Positions 27,611-36,316 of a DNA stretch of 64,000 bases are shown piece by piece. Position 1 is the stretch's first letter. Each line of letters starts with the position of its first letter. The stretch spans positions 973,665 to 1,037,664 of the forward strand of contig CAJXMJ010000002.1 in assembly GCA_913056455.1 (NCBI GenBank). Reading direction: 5' to 3'. Position numbers and translations under genes: made by a program. Below the pieces are notes generated by a model. That model saw only the letters and a program-made list of their open reading frames with translations. It did no database searches and was not told the DNA's origin. This stretch comes from an uncultured Fodinibius sp. (GTDB lineage: Bacteria; Bacteroidota; Rhodothermia; Balneolales; Balneolaceae).

Positions 27611-28039
27611 ATGAAGTTTGAGTTTTCGTTGGAGTCAGTTTTAAAAGTGCGAGAGCATGAGGAAAAAGTTCAGAAGCAGAAGCTTGCAGAAAAGTTGAAT
27701 AAGAAGAAGCATTTAAATGCGCTTAAAGAAAAATTGAAGCGAAAGCTTGAAAGTCACATGAATGAAAATGGGAATAGCACCTATGAAAATTTGCACGATT
27801 TACAGCGCAAGCAGCAGTACATCAATGACTTGCATAATAAGGTAAAGAAAGTAAATAGCAGCCTTGAATCGGTAAAAAAAGCCGTTGATCAACAGCGAGA
27901 TAAGTTAGCTGATGTTCATAAAAAGCGACATATCATGGAAAAAGTTAAAGAGGGAGAACGGGAAATATTTTTGGAGGAGATGTCGAAGCAACAGCGAAAA
28001 GTAATGGACGAGGTTGCAACGCAAACGTTTAGTAGATAA
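27611..28039 (+). CDS. fliJ: Flagellar export protein FliJ
   Basis: 142 residues, almost entirely charged coiled coil (FSLESVLKVREHEEKVQKQK at the start is typical of FliJ). It is the central stalk of the FliI hexamer and a chaperone escort. Assignment is supported by its position right after fliI. AAAGGACTAAAGC gives a ribosome site upstream. Confidence 0.88.
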   Translation: MKFEFSLESVLKVREHEEKVQKQKLAEKLNKKKHLNALKEKLKRKLESHMNENGNSTYENLHDLQRKQQYINDLHNKVKKVNSSLESVKKAVDQQRDKLADVHKKRHIMEKVKEGEREIFLEEMSKQQRKVMDEVATQTFSR

Positions 28040-28044
28040 TAATT

Positions 28045-28626
28045 ATGTCAATTAAAAAAGTTCTTAAAATTCTGGGATACATTTTTGTGCCATTGCTCCC
28101 GATGGTTATAGCTATCTACTTTTTATTCCCATACGTCAACGAGGAGAAACATAAGGAGGTGGCGGAAAAGTATAGCGATGATTTTGTCATTGGCGATTCA
28201 ACAGATGTAACGATGTCGACTTTTCGTCCTACAGCCGCAAGAGGTGATACTATTGAGGATCTTGGAGAAGATTATGCAACGATGGAAGAAAAGGTGAGCC
28301 GATTCCAAAAGGATATTCAAGAATTGAAAATGAAAGTAGATTCATTGACGATAGTTAATGATTCACTTACTCAACAGCTTGTCCAAAGAGATTCTTCAGC
28401 GAATGAAGTTTTAACAGCTGATACAGAGATATCTGAAGAAGAGTTTTCAGAGAATATTAAAAGTTTGCTCGACCTGGATATCGAGAGTTTGTCTCCGATA
28501 TTGAACAAAATGAGTGATGAACAGTTAGTGAAAATTTTTAAAGCGGGATCTGGATTGCAGCGAAAAAAACTTTTGCAATCTCTTGAGTCTGATCGTGCAG
28601 CAAAATTGATGTCTGAGGTGCTATAA
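28045..28626 (+). CDS. MotE/YlxF-like membrane protein of the flagellar operon
   Basis: 193 residues. One N-terminal membrane segment (about 7-30), a coiled coil (about 82-115) and a C-terminal MgtE-N-like helical repeat (LDIESLSPILNKMSDEQLVKIFKAGSG, then LESDRAAKLMSEVL). This matches the layout of MotE/YlxF, found between fliJ and fliK in many non-enteric bacteria, where it acts as a periplasmic chaperone or a stator-associated factor. Its stop and the fliK ATG share one base. The name is from architecture and position. Confidence 0.72.
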   Translation: MSIKKVLKILGYIFVPLLPMVIAIYFLFPYVNEEKHKEVAEKYSDDFVIGDSTDVTMSTFRPTAARGDTIEDLGEDYATMEEKVSRFQKDIQELKMKVDSLTIVNDSLTQQLVQRDSSANEVLTADTEISEEEFSENIKSLLDLDIESLSPILNKMSDEQLVKIFKAGSGLQRKKLLQSLESDRAAKLMSEVL

Positions 28627-30620
28627 TGTTAAGTAAGTTATTATCAAATATTAGTGGCGGAAATGTTACTTCCGGAGAAGAGGTATTGGGAGGTAATAAT
28701 GAGGGAGGAGAGAATTCTTCTAAAGCGGTTTTTAAATCACTGTTACTCTCTTTGCAAGATGAGAGTTCATCAGGCAAAGTAAGACAACAGCTGTTGGGCT
28801 TGTCTGATACTTCCTCAGAACAGGGAGAACTTGTTGAAGAAGAGGCTATCCAGAAAAATGTTCTTGGAGGATCCTTCACAGCCATGGGAGAAGTAGATGC
28901 TGAAAATCTACAACAGGTTGACCATACTATTCTCAAAGAACTGCAGAAGGAGTTCCAGAATATAAAAAATCAGCTTACGGGTGATACGAGTGAGACTCCG
29001 TCTGAAGATGAAACAAAGGTTCAGGATCAAAAGGGAAAATCTGAATCGAGTGATAGGCAGTTGGTTGAGGAGTCAAAAGTTGATACAAAAGAGAATACGA
29101 ATGATAGCAATGGATCTAAGGATTCAATGTCTAAGGAGTTGGATAGTAGTATAGTAGAGGGCTCCGGAAAGCAGGTAGAAGAAAACGGGGAGCTGAAGAA
29201 GACTTCGAATCAGAAAATTTCTGCCAAACAAGAGTCCGATTCAAAAGGTAATATTGATAAGCCTGTTTTGGAGAATTTAAAAGGGATAAAAAATGAGAAA
29301 GCAGAATCTGTTAACAAAGAAGTTCTAACAGGTATTGATGGTTCAGATGAGAATGTGGAGGGGAATGAGGGCAATTCCCAAAATAATAAAGAGAGAACAG
29401 AATCAGCTGTAAGTAACAAAAAGACTGAGCTTGCCTCGGAGAAGAAAGAAGTGTTTTCAAAACCCAATGGGTCATTCGATAAAATGGAAGAGGGACAGCA
29501 AAATTCTGGGCCTAACCTGGGGGATGTGCAAGTAACAGGAAAGGAGAAAGCAGAATCAGCAGAGCAATCTTCACAAAAGAAAGGCAATGACCTCCCAAAA
29601 GGGACTATAGATAGTCTGGATAAATCGTTTGAGAAAGCTCAAGGTTTTGCTGGTCGTGCGATGCAACCGGAAGCTGTGAAACAGACTAATGAAGGGCAGA
29701 AGGTAAAAGACCAAAGTGCGAAGCCTGGGAAAATTCAGGCAGGCGTACAGCTTGAGGGTGGGCAAACGGCAAAGACGGAATTAACAGAGCAGCAGAAGAA
29801 AGTAATCGATCCGTTCTTCCAGAAAAATAATGCCTCGACAATTTCTACTAAGGGGTTGGAAATGAAGAGTGTACAGCAGGAAAAAGGAAAGAACGAAGCA
29901 GAAAATAGCAAGCAAGGATTAGGAAAGGAATCATCAGAAGGAAGGAATAAGCTGCTAAGCCGTTTGGGAATTTCGAGCGTTAATGCTCAAAAGCAAGCCA
30001 AGCCTCTTGATGTGCAGAACTTTTCGGGTATTTCGGTTGGCGAAGCAAATCCAAGTTTAGAAGAGCAGAAAATAAACTGGGAAGAACAGCTTTCGAAAAC
30101 AATGGACTCGTCCTCCGACAAGGAATCAAAAGCCAGTTCGGTGCGACTGGGACAGATGCCCATAACAAATGCATCATTGCGAAAAAGGATACTGCCCGGC
30201 TTAACGCAACGTATTCAACAGGCGGCCTCTTCTTCTAAAGGAGATAGTAGTAATTGGCAGAAGCATAACTTTACGCTGGATGATGGAAAAAATATTCAGC
30301 TTTCGGTTCGAGAGTCGAAAGGCGTGCTACAGGTCAAAATGGGTTCGATGAACCTTGACTTGAGCAAGCTTTTGCAGCAGAACTTACAGCAGATTCGTGA
30401 GCATTTGAGGCAGGAGTTTGGTTCTGAAGTGGACCTGCAATTTGAAAGTCAGCAGCAGGGAGAAGAGTCACAGTTTTCAGAAGATACAGAGTCATCTGAT
30501 CGTAAACGGAACTACAGAAATAATTTTGGAACAAAAGGTGTAACAGTAGAAACAGCAGAAGAAATACGTACAAAAACAGTCCGCAATTTTGGATACAACC
30601 AAATGGAATGGACCGCATAA
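28626..30620 (+). CDS. fliK: Flagellar hook-length control protein FliK
   Basis: 664 residues. The first ~520 residues are low-complexity (Lys, Glu, Ser, Gln, Asn), as expected for the extended ruler. The C-terminal ~130 form the Flg_hook domain (FTLDDGKNIQLSVRESKG, then VKMGSMNLDLSKLLQQNLQQIREHLRQ). FliK measures the hook and switches export specificity through FlhB. The ruler is long compared with the ~405-residue Salmonella protein, which would predict a longer hook if it scales. Confidence 0.88.
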   Translation: MLSKLLSNISGGNVTSGEEVLGGNNEGGENSSKAVFKSLLLSLQDESSSGKVRQQLLGLSDTSSEQGELVEEEAIQKNVLGGSFTAMGEVDAENLQQVDHTILKELQKEFQNIKNQLTGDTSETPSEDETKVQDQKGKSESSDRQLVEESKVDTKENTNDSNGSKDSMSKELDSSIVEGSGKQVEENGELKKTSNQKISAKQESDSKGNIDKPVLENLKGIKNEKAESVNKEVLTGIDGSDENVEGNEGNSQNNKERTESAVSNKKTELASEKKEVFSKPNGSFDKMEEGQQNSGPNLGDVQVTGKEKAESAEQSSQKKGNDLPKGTIDSLDKSFEKAQGFAGRAMQPEAVKQTNEGQKVKDQSAKPGKIQAGVQLEGGQTAKTELTEQQKKVIDPFFQKNNASTISTKGLEMKSVQQEKGKNEAENSKQGLGKESSEGRNKLLSRLGISSVNAQKQAKPLDVQNFSGISVGEANPSLEEQKINWEEQLSKTMDSSSDKESKASSVRLGQMPITNASLRKRILPGLTQRIQQAASSSKGDSSNWQKHNFTLDDGKNIQLSVRESKGVLQVKMGSMNLDLSKLLQQNLQQIREHLRQEFGSEVDLQFESQQQGEESQFSEDTESSDRKRNYRNNFGTKGVTVETAEEIRTKTVRNFGYNQMEWTA

Positions 30621-30641
30621 ATTAATGAATATCATAGTGTT

Positions 30642-31325
30642 ATGGATATAGGACAGGTTAATGCACAGTCACAATTAGCATCGCAAAATGATAAGTCCCT
30701 AACGGGGAGTAATAAGCTGGGACAAGATCAGTTTTTGCAGCTTCTGGTAGCACAGATGCAGAATCAGGATCCAATTAATCCCATGGATGGCAAAGAGTTT
30801 GCCTCGCAGTTGGCCCAGTTTAATTCAGTTGAGCAGCTTATAGGGGTTAATAATGGATTGTCAGAGTTGAGTCAAAGTCAGCAGTTAATGCGTGCAGAGT
30901 TGACGAACTCGATGGCATCGTCACTGACGGGCAAGGAGGTGCGGGCATTGAGTAGCAAAGTGAATTTGCAAGCCGGCCAAGATGCCAATATCAACTATGA
31001 TTTGAATAATTCTGCAAGTGAAGTGGAGATTGTTATTCGTGATTCTTCAGGAAATGAAGTACGTCGCGAAACAATTGATGGTGCTACAGAAGGAGACAAT
31101 AGCTGGAGTTGGGACGGTAAAAGTAATGACGGCGTAGATGTACCTGACGGACAGTACAATGTGGAGATTAACGCCACTAACGGTGATGACAGTGTCAAAG
31201 CACGAATGTTTATAGAAGGAACCGCCAATAAGGTACGGTTTACCGGCAATGGGGTTAGGGTTTCAATTGACGGCGTAGAAGTGCCAATCGGTGATATAGA
31301 AACAGTAGCAGCAAGTAAACAATAA
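30642..31325 (+). CDS. flgD: Flagellar hook-capping protein FlgD
   Basis: 227 residues. The N-terminal FlgD signature is LGQDQFLQLLVAQMQNQDP with GKEFASQLAQFNSVEQL. A C-terminal FnIII/tudor-like part follows (IVIRDSSGNEVRRETIDG; WSWDGKSNDGVDVPDGQY). It is a scaffold for hook assembly. Located between fliK and flgE as usual. Confidence 0.95.
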   Translation: MDIGQVNAQSQLASQNDKSLTGSNKLGQDQFLQLLVAQMQNQDPINPMDGKEFASQLAQFNSVEQLIGVNNGLSELSQSQQLMRAELTNSMASSLTGKEVRALSSKVNLQAGQDANINYDLNNSASEVEIVIRDSSGNEVRRETIDGATEGDNSWSWDGKSNDGVDVPDGQYNVEINATNGDDSVKARMFIEGTANKVRFTGNGVRVSIDGVEVPIGDIETVAASKQ

Positions 31326-31412
31326 TCAGGAATACAAACGAATCAGTTTAACAACAATCAGACAGTGAATATTAGTAGTAGAAAGCTGTAATTATAAAAT
31401 AAGGAATAAGTT

Positions 31413-33032
31413 ATGTCTTTAATTAAATCGCTAAATTCAGGTGTAAGTGGATTAAAGAGTTTCCAAACTAAGATGGATGCTATTGGAAACAATATTTCGA
31501 ATGTGGATACTACCGGATTTAAATCTTCGAGAGTTACCTTTTCGGAATTAATGAATGAAAATATTGGTGGTTCGGGAGGCGGAGAGTCGGCTCCTTCACT
31601 GAGTAATCAGGTAGGGCTGGGAGTTCGCGTAGCTTCTGTAGATCGTGATTTTAGTCAGGGTACCATCGAGAACACGGGGAAAACGACTGATCTTGCTATC
31701 GAAGGAGATGGATATTTTGTGGTGAATAACGGGTCGCAGGACCTCATGACACGAGCAGGAAATTTCACCTTTAATAAAGATGGTAACCTGGTAGATCAAA
31801 CGGGTAACTACGTGCAGGGATATAATGCCAACGACTCTGGAAATATTCTTGGCGGGGGAGCAACCGACAATATCAGAGTAGATTTTGAAAATGTGTTAGA
31901 ACCTCAAAGAACCAGCGAGGTAAACGTAGGCGGTAATTTGAATTCGAATACAAGTACTGCACAGATCGTTCAGGCTCAGAGTTCATTCACTGATGGGAGT
32001 GGCAACATCGCATCATCAACAACCGAGCTCAATAACTTGAGTCAAACTACTACCAACTTCGATGGCAGTGAAACGATCACCGTTAACTATGTAGATGGTG
32101 ATGGAAATACGCAAACAGCTGATTACAACTTGACGGGTGCCAATGATACTCTCGGAGATGTCGTTACCGGCTTAAATGGAAATATCAGTGAAGGAGAATT
32201 AACACTGGTCGATGGTATGTTGAAGTTAAAGTCTAATTCGCTGGGTGACAGTGAACTTGATGTAGATTCAATTACCATAAGCGGCGGAACCGGTGATATG
32301 AATACTCCGGGATTCCAGATAACCCAAGAAGGTCAAACGGGTGCTAAAACAATGAGTACTACCGTATATGACGACCTCGGCCAAGAGCACTCACTGTTGG
32401 TTGATTTTACGCAAACTGGTCCCAATGAATGGGATTATGAAGCCACCTTTGCTGATGGAGAAGAAATTACGGGTGGAGCAGCAACTGGTACCGTAACCTT
32501 TGACGAGCTGGGACAGATTGATTCCGGGGATACATTTAATATTGAATTTAATCCGGGTAATGGTGCAAGTACCTCCAGCTTTGAGGTAAACCTTGGAGGT
32601 GCTGAAGGGACCGATTTTACGCAATATGCAGGTGCTAATACCGCGAAGGTATTAAGTCAGGATGGCTATACCCAGGGAGCCCTTGTAGATGTGCGCATCG
32701 ACGGTGACGGACGCGTGCAAGGAGTGTACGATAATGGTCAAAACCAGAATTTGGCCCAACTGGCTCTCGGTAATGTCCAGAATGAAGATGGATTGGAGAT
32801 GGTTGGCGGAGGCCTATTTAGGGCTACATCCGCAGCCGGCGAAGTGTTTGTAGATACTGCTGATAACGTAGCAAACAGCAGTATTCAGTCGGGATCTCTG
32901 GAGGGCTCAAACGTTGATTTGGCCCAGGAGTTTACAGAGATGATTACTTCGCAGCGAGCCTATCAGTCAAGTGCACGTGTTATCAGTACTTCTGATGAGA
33001 TGCTGACTGAGGCGGTGAATCTCAAGCGGTAA
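31413..33032 (+). CDS. flgE: Flagellar hook protein FlgE
   Basis: 539 residues. N-terminus GVSGLKSFQTKMDAIGNNIS with NVDTTGFKSSRVTF, and C-terminus LAQEFTEMITSQRAYQSSAR, the canonical hook termini. The central variable domains (about 175-400) are larger than in Salmonella (403 residues). AAGGAATAAG is a good ribosome site. Last gene of the flgB operon, followed by a terminator. Confidence 0.96.
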   Translation: MSLIKSLNSGVSGLKSFQTKMDAIGNNISNVDTTGFKSSRVTFSELMNENIGGSGGGESAPSLSNQVGLGVRVASVDRDFSQGTIENTGKTTDLAIEGDGYFVVNNGSQDLMTRAGNFTFNKDGNLVDQTGNYVQGYNANDSGNILGGGATDNIRVDFENVLEPQRTSEVNVGGNLNSNTSTAQIVQAQSSFTDGSGNIASSTTELNNLSQTTTNFDGSETITVNYVDGDGNTQTADYNLTGANDTLGDVVTGLNGNISEGELTLVDGMLKLKSNSLGDSELDVDSITISGGTGDMNTPGFQITQEGQTGAKTMSTTVYDDLGQEHSLLVDFTQTGPNEWDYEATFADGEEITGGAATGTVTFDELGQIDSGDTFNIEFNPGNGASTSSFEVNLGGAEGTDFTQYAGANTAKVLSQDGYTQGALVDVRIDGDGRVQGVYDNGQNQNLAQLALGNVQNEDGLEMVGGGLFRATSAAGEVFVDTADNVANSSIQSGSLEGSNVDLAQEFTEMITSQRAYQSSARVISTSDEMLTEAVNLKR

Positions 33033-33073
33033 TAATGTAAGAAGCTAATTTTATAATTGACAGGTAGCTAACG

Positions 33074-33113
33074 CCCCGGGTTTGTATTGGGAGATACAGA
33101 CACGGGGTTTTTT
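33074..33113 (+). terminator. Rho-independent terminator after flgE
   Basis: CCCCG (33074-33078) pairs with CGGGG (33103-33107), extended by TTTGTAT pairing with ATACAGA inside, with a small internal bulge, then six Ts. Confidence 0.85.
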
Positions 33114-33227
33114 ATATTCGGTCATATTTGGTGTAATAAAATCATTAAATAGCATATCTATACGCAAGAATTTGCATGAACCTTAAGTGCCAATTCCGGG
33201 TATCGTCCTCCTTTTCTAATTTTCTTA

Positions 33228-33254
33228 TTAAGAAAAGAGTTAATTAGACGATAA
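33228..33254 (+). promoter_or_regulatory. Sigma-28 type promoter overlapping the motA start region
   Basis: TTAAG (33228-33232), 14 bases, GACGATAA (33247-33254). The motA ATG is at 33263, so transcription would begin within a few bases of the start codon. No Shine-Dalgarno is present, which fits a leaderless message. Confidence 0.65.
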
Positions 33255-33262
33255 CCTTACCT

Positions 33263-34147
33263 ATGTTAGATAGATCAACCATCATAGGATTCGTATCAGG
33301 GTTCACGTTAATTTTGCTGGCAATTGTTCTACAGGGAAACCTGATGATATTTGTGAGTATTTCATCAGTCCTGATAGTTGTCGGCGGTGTTTTAGCTGCC
33401 ACACTGGTAAACTATAGCTACGAAAATATTAAGTATAGTTTTAAGGTGATTAGCAAAATGATGGGGGCTAAGTCGGTTGATTTACGGACCGACATGGAAT
33501 TGATGCGTATGTTTGCCAAGAAGGTAAGAACCGACGGTATTCTTACGCTTGACGATGAAATAGGCAGTATCGAAAATGATTTCTTGAAAAATGCGCTTCA
33601 GCTGGCCGTTGATGGGTACAGCAAAGACAGTTTGGGAAATATCCTTGATGATGAAATTCAAAGTCAAGAGCGGCAATTATCAATATCGGTGAAGGTATTG
33701 GATTCAATGTCGGAATATGCGCCTGCATTTGGCATGATTGGAACATTAATTGGCATGATCCTGATGCTTCAAAATATTGATGATCCTAAGTCACTGGGAG
33801 CCGGCCTTGCGGTTGCTCTCATTACCACCCTTTACGGGACGATATTTGCGAACATGGTGTTAGGGCCGCTGGCCGGAAAACTGGAGTATTTGAGCAAGTT
33901 AGATTTGAATCGAAAAGAGATGTTTCGTGTGGGTGTTCTTTCGATGGTTGAAGAAGAGAACCCGCGTATTATGGAAAATAAGATGCTCATATATCTTGAA
34001 CCTAAAAAACGAGCAGAATACAAGAAATATCACGAAAAACTATCATATGGCACAGACCGTGTAGATCGACTTTACCAAAAATGGCCTAAATATCAGACTG
34101 AAGAATGGGAGAAATTGAACGAGAATCTGGAACTGGAAACTGGCTAA
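33263..34147 (+). CDS. motA: Flagellar motor stator protein MotA
   Basis: 294 residues. Four membrane segments (about 5-24, 29-48, 150-170, 180-205). Stator signature: EYAPAFGMIGTLIGMILML and LAVALITTLYGTIFANMV. The cytoplasmic loop between TM2 and TM3 carries the charged residues that meet FliG. The C-terminal tail of ~85 residues is longer than in E. coli MotA. Its 3' end overlaps motB by 43 bases, an unusually long overlap. Confidence 0.94.
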   Translation: MLDRSTIIGFVSGFTLILLAIVLQGNLMIFVSISSVLIVVGGVLAATLVNYSYENIKYSFKVISKMMGAKSVDLRTDMELMRMFAKKVRTDGILTLDDEIGSIENDFLKNALQLAVDGYSKDSLGNILDDEIQSQERQLSISVKVLDSMSEYAPAFGMIGTLIGMILMLQNIDDPKSLGAGLAVALITTLYGTIFANMVLGPLAGKLEYLSKLDLNRKEMFRVGVLSMVEEENPRIMENKMLIYLEPKKRAEYKKYHEKLSYGTDRVDRLYQKWPKYQTEEWEKLNENLELETG

Positions 34148-34845
34148 CAACATACAGCGACATGGTTACGCTGTTGTTAGTCTTTTTTGTACTGCTGTAT
34201 GTTATGACTCCCGGTATTGATGAGTCTACATTCAACGATATCATGTCTTACTTTCAATCTTCCACCAGCGTTGTATTTGATAAAGAGGCAGCCAGCAAAA
34301 AGCAGGATGATGGACAAATGAGAGAAGAATGGCAGGAAGTACAAAAGTTCTTGGAAGAGCAGGGATATTCAGAGGAAGCAAATATTGAACAAACAGATGA
34401 AGGAGTAAAGATAACGCTCAATGATTCATTGACCTTCAATAGTGGTTCTGCAAAGCTCTTAGCGCGTTCAGAAACGGTATTGAAGCGGATTGCAGAAGCT
34501 ATTGGTCCCGATGTTCGGGAAGTTAAGACTCACGGTCATACAGACAATGTCCCTATATCAGAGAATTCAATTTATCGTACCAATTGGCACCTGGGTGCGG
34601 CGCGAGCCGTATCAGTAGTATTATTTGTAAGTGATGCGGCAGATCTTTCTTCAGACAAGTTTGAGGCAAGCAGCTATGGCGAATATCGACCGGTAGATAC
34701 GAATGAAACCCCCGAGGGACGTCGACGAAACAGGCGGGTAGAGATATATATCAATTATGAGCAGAAGGGACAGCCAATAAAAGTTGATATGACCAAATTG
34801 AATGTCGATTCGCTTCGCAAGGTTGTGATGAAACAAATGAATTAA
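34105..34845 (+). CDS. motB: Flagellar motor stator protein MotB (OmpA-like)
   Basis: 246 residues. A single TM follows a very short N-terminus, with the ion-binding Asp19 in WLTTYSDMVTLLLVFFVLL. The C-terminal OmpA-like domain binds peptidoglycan (LTFNSGSAKLLARSETVLKR; HGHTDNVPI; NWHLGAARAVSV; GRRRNRRVEI). The TM segment looks closer to sodium-type PomB (LLLxFFVLL) than to proton-type MotB, but ion choice cannot be settled by eye. The start is placed inside motA; ATG 34105 is the first start that keeps TM1 complete. Confidence 0.92.
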   Translation: MGEIERESGTGNWLTTYSDMVTLLLVFFVLLYVMTPGIDESTFNDIMSYFQSSTSVVFDKEAASKKQDDGQMREEWQEVQKFLEEQGYSEEANIEQTDEGVKITLNDSLTFNSGSAKLLARSETVLKRIAEAIGPDVREVKTHGHTDNVPISENSIYRTNWHLGAARAVSVVLFVSDAADLSSDKFEASSYGEYRPVDTNETPEGRRRNRRVEIYINYEQKGQPIKVDMTKLNVDSLRKVVMKQMN

Positions 34846-34858
34846 GAGGTAATTTTCT

Positions 34859-35341
34859 ATGGCAAATAAGAAAACTTCAATAAAAGATAAGAAGATATCC
34901 AAGCAGTCAATTTTTCGACGATTTGGAAAATATTTCCTGATTTTGTTTCTGGTTTTGGGTCAAGTATTTGTCGCTTATTCCATTGTGAATAAAAATTATG
35001 ATGCTATTTATGACTATACGCAAAGTTTAGTGCCGGTAGAGCACGGTAAAGCAGAGCTCAATGAGATCATCATAAATCCTGCAAATACCAATGGCCAGCG
35101 CTATTTGTTGGTGCAATTATCCCTTGAACTGGACAGTATAGAGGATCAGGCGGTGATTGAAGAGCACCGATCCAAGATTCGGAATAACATCATAAAGTAC
35201 CTGTCTGCCAAAACAGTAACTGAGCTGCAGGGTATTAAGGACAAGGAAGATCTGCGTGTAGAGCTTATACAAATAATTAATGATGCAATAGATTCCCGTT
35301 CGGTACGCAATTTGTACTACTCTAAATATGTAATGCAATGA
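34859..35341 (+). CDS. fliL: Flagellar basal body-associated protein FliL
   Basis: 160 residues. One N-terminal membrane segment (about 26-46) and a periplasmic stomatin-like domain (INPANTNGQRYLLVQLSLEL; IKDKEDLRVELIQIINDAI; VRNLYYSKYVMQ). FliL surrounds the stator and supports its activation. AAGAGGTAA upstream is a usable ribosome site. It lies between motB and fliM. Confidence 0.88.
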   Translation: MANKKTSIKDKKISKQSIFRRFGKYFLILFLVLGQVFVAYSIVNKNYDAIYDYTQSLVPVEHGKAELNEIIINPANTNGQRYLLVQLSLELDSIEDQAVIEEHRSKIRNNIIKYLSAKTVTELQGIKDKEDLRVELIQIINDAIDSRSVRNLYYSKYVMQ

Positions 35342-35371
35342 TGGAATTAATATCCGAACGAAACAAAATTT

Positions 35372-36307
35372 ATGGAATCGCCAGAGTCTGGGCAGCAGCT
35401 TGCAGATGTTAAATATGTAGAGACCTACGACTTTAAACAGCCAAAGCTGTTTAGTAAGGAGATTATGCGAAATCTCCGTTCGCTGCACGATATTTTTGCT
35501 CGAAGTGTCAGCCGTATTTTTAGCAGTGCTTTGCGTGCAAAAGTGGATGTGAGTTTGGAGAAAATCGAACAGATTTCCTCAAGCAAATTCATCAATAAGA
35601 TTAAAAGCCCGAGTGTAATTTATTTGTTGTCTGTTGATGATTCTTCGGGCAATATTATTATGGTGATGCCTCCGGGATTCTGTATTCACCTTGTGGAGCG
35701 ACAGAGCGGTGGATATGGAGGAGACCTTTCGGAACGTCGTACGCTTACCATAATTGAAGAGAAAATTATTTCTCGTATCGTACGGAATATCAATGATGAA
35801 ATTATGAAGGCTTGGGAACCCTATATGGAGTTCAAAATTAAGTCTTCAACGTACGAGAGCAAGCCCGAGAATATTCATTTGGCTTCGGTTGATCCCACCA
35901 TTGTTGTAGGAATTTCGGTGACTTTTGGTGACCGTAAGGTCAATTTTCACCTTTCTTACCCCTATAGCCTTTTAAAAGAGGCGATGAATAATTCGGTGCT
36001 CAAGAAGGGAAAAAAGACCGAAACGGTAGAGCTTTCCGAAGAGCAGCTGGAATCATATAAATATACCCTTTCGAATGCCGGCGTTAGTATTAAGCCACTT
36101 CTGGGGGAAACCACCCTCTCTGTGCAGAATATTCTCGACCTTAAAGAAGGAGATGTAATACCGCTTGAACAGCGTACCGATCAACCGTTGAAGGTGAAGG
36201 TAAATAATGTTCACAAGATGTCGGCCTATCCGGGAGTTTTACGCGGACGCCGAGCTGTCAAAATTTATGACATGATAGAAGAGATTAACGAACAGGAAGT
36301 TATATAA
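35372..36307 (+). CDS. fliM: Flagellar motor switch protein FliM lacking the N-terminal CheY-binding peptide
   Basis: 311 residues. The middle domain has the GGYG motif (113-116) and CheC-like fold (RTLTIIEEKIISRIVRNI), and the C-terminus is a SpoA domain (LGETTLSVQNILDLKEGDVI). FliM proteins normally start with a LSQxEIDxLL peptide that captures CheY-P. Here the first 30 residues (MESPESGQQLADVKYVETYD...) contain nothing similar, and the same frame has a stop (TAA 35348) upstream, so a longer N-terminus is excluded. CheY-P must reach the switch another way. Confidence 0.93.
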   Translation: MESPESGQQLADVKYVETYDFKQPKLFSKEIMRNLRSLHDIFARSVSRIFSSALRAKVDVSLEKIEQISSSKFINKIKSPSVIYLLSVDDSSGNIIMVMPPGFCIHLVERQSGGYGGDLSERRTLTIIEEKIISRIVRNINDEIMKAWEPYMEFKIKSSTYESKPENIHLASVDPTIVVGISVTFGDRKVNFHLSYPYSLLKEAMNNSVLKKGKKTETVELSEEQLESYKYTLSNAGVSIKPLLGETTLSVQNILDLKEGDVIPLEQRTDQPLKVKVNNVHKMSAYPGVLRGRRAVKIYDMIEEINEQEVI

Positions 36308-36316
36308 AGTTTAATT

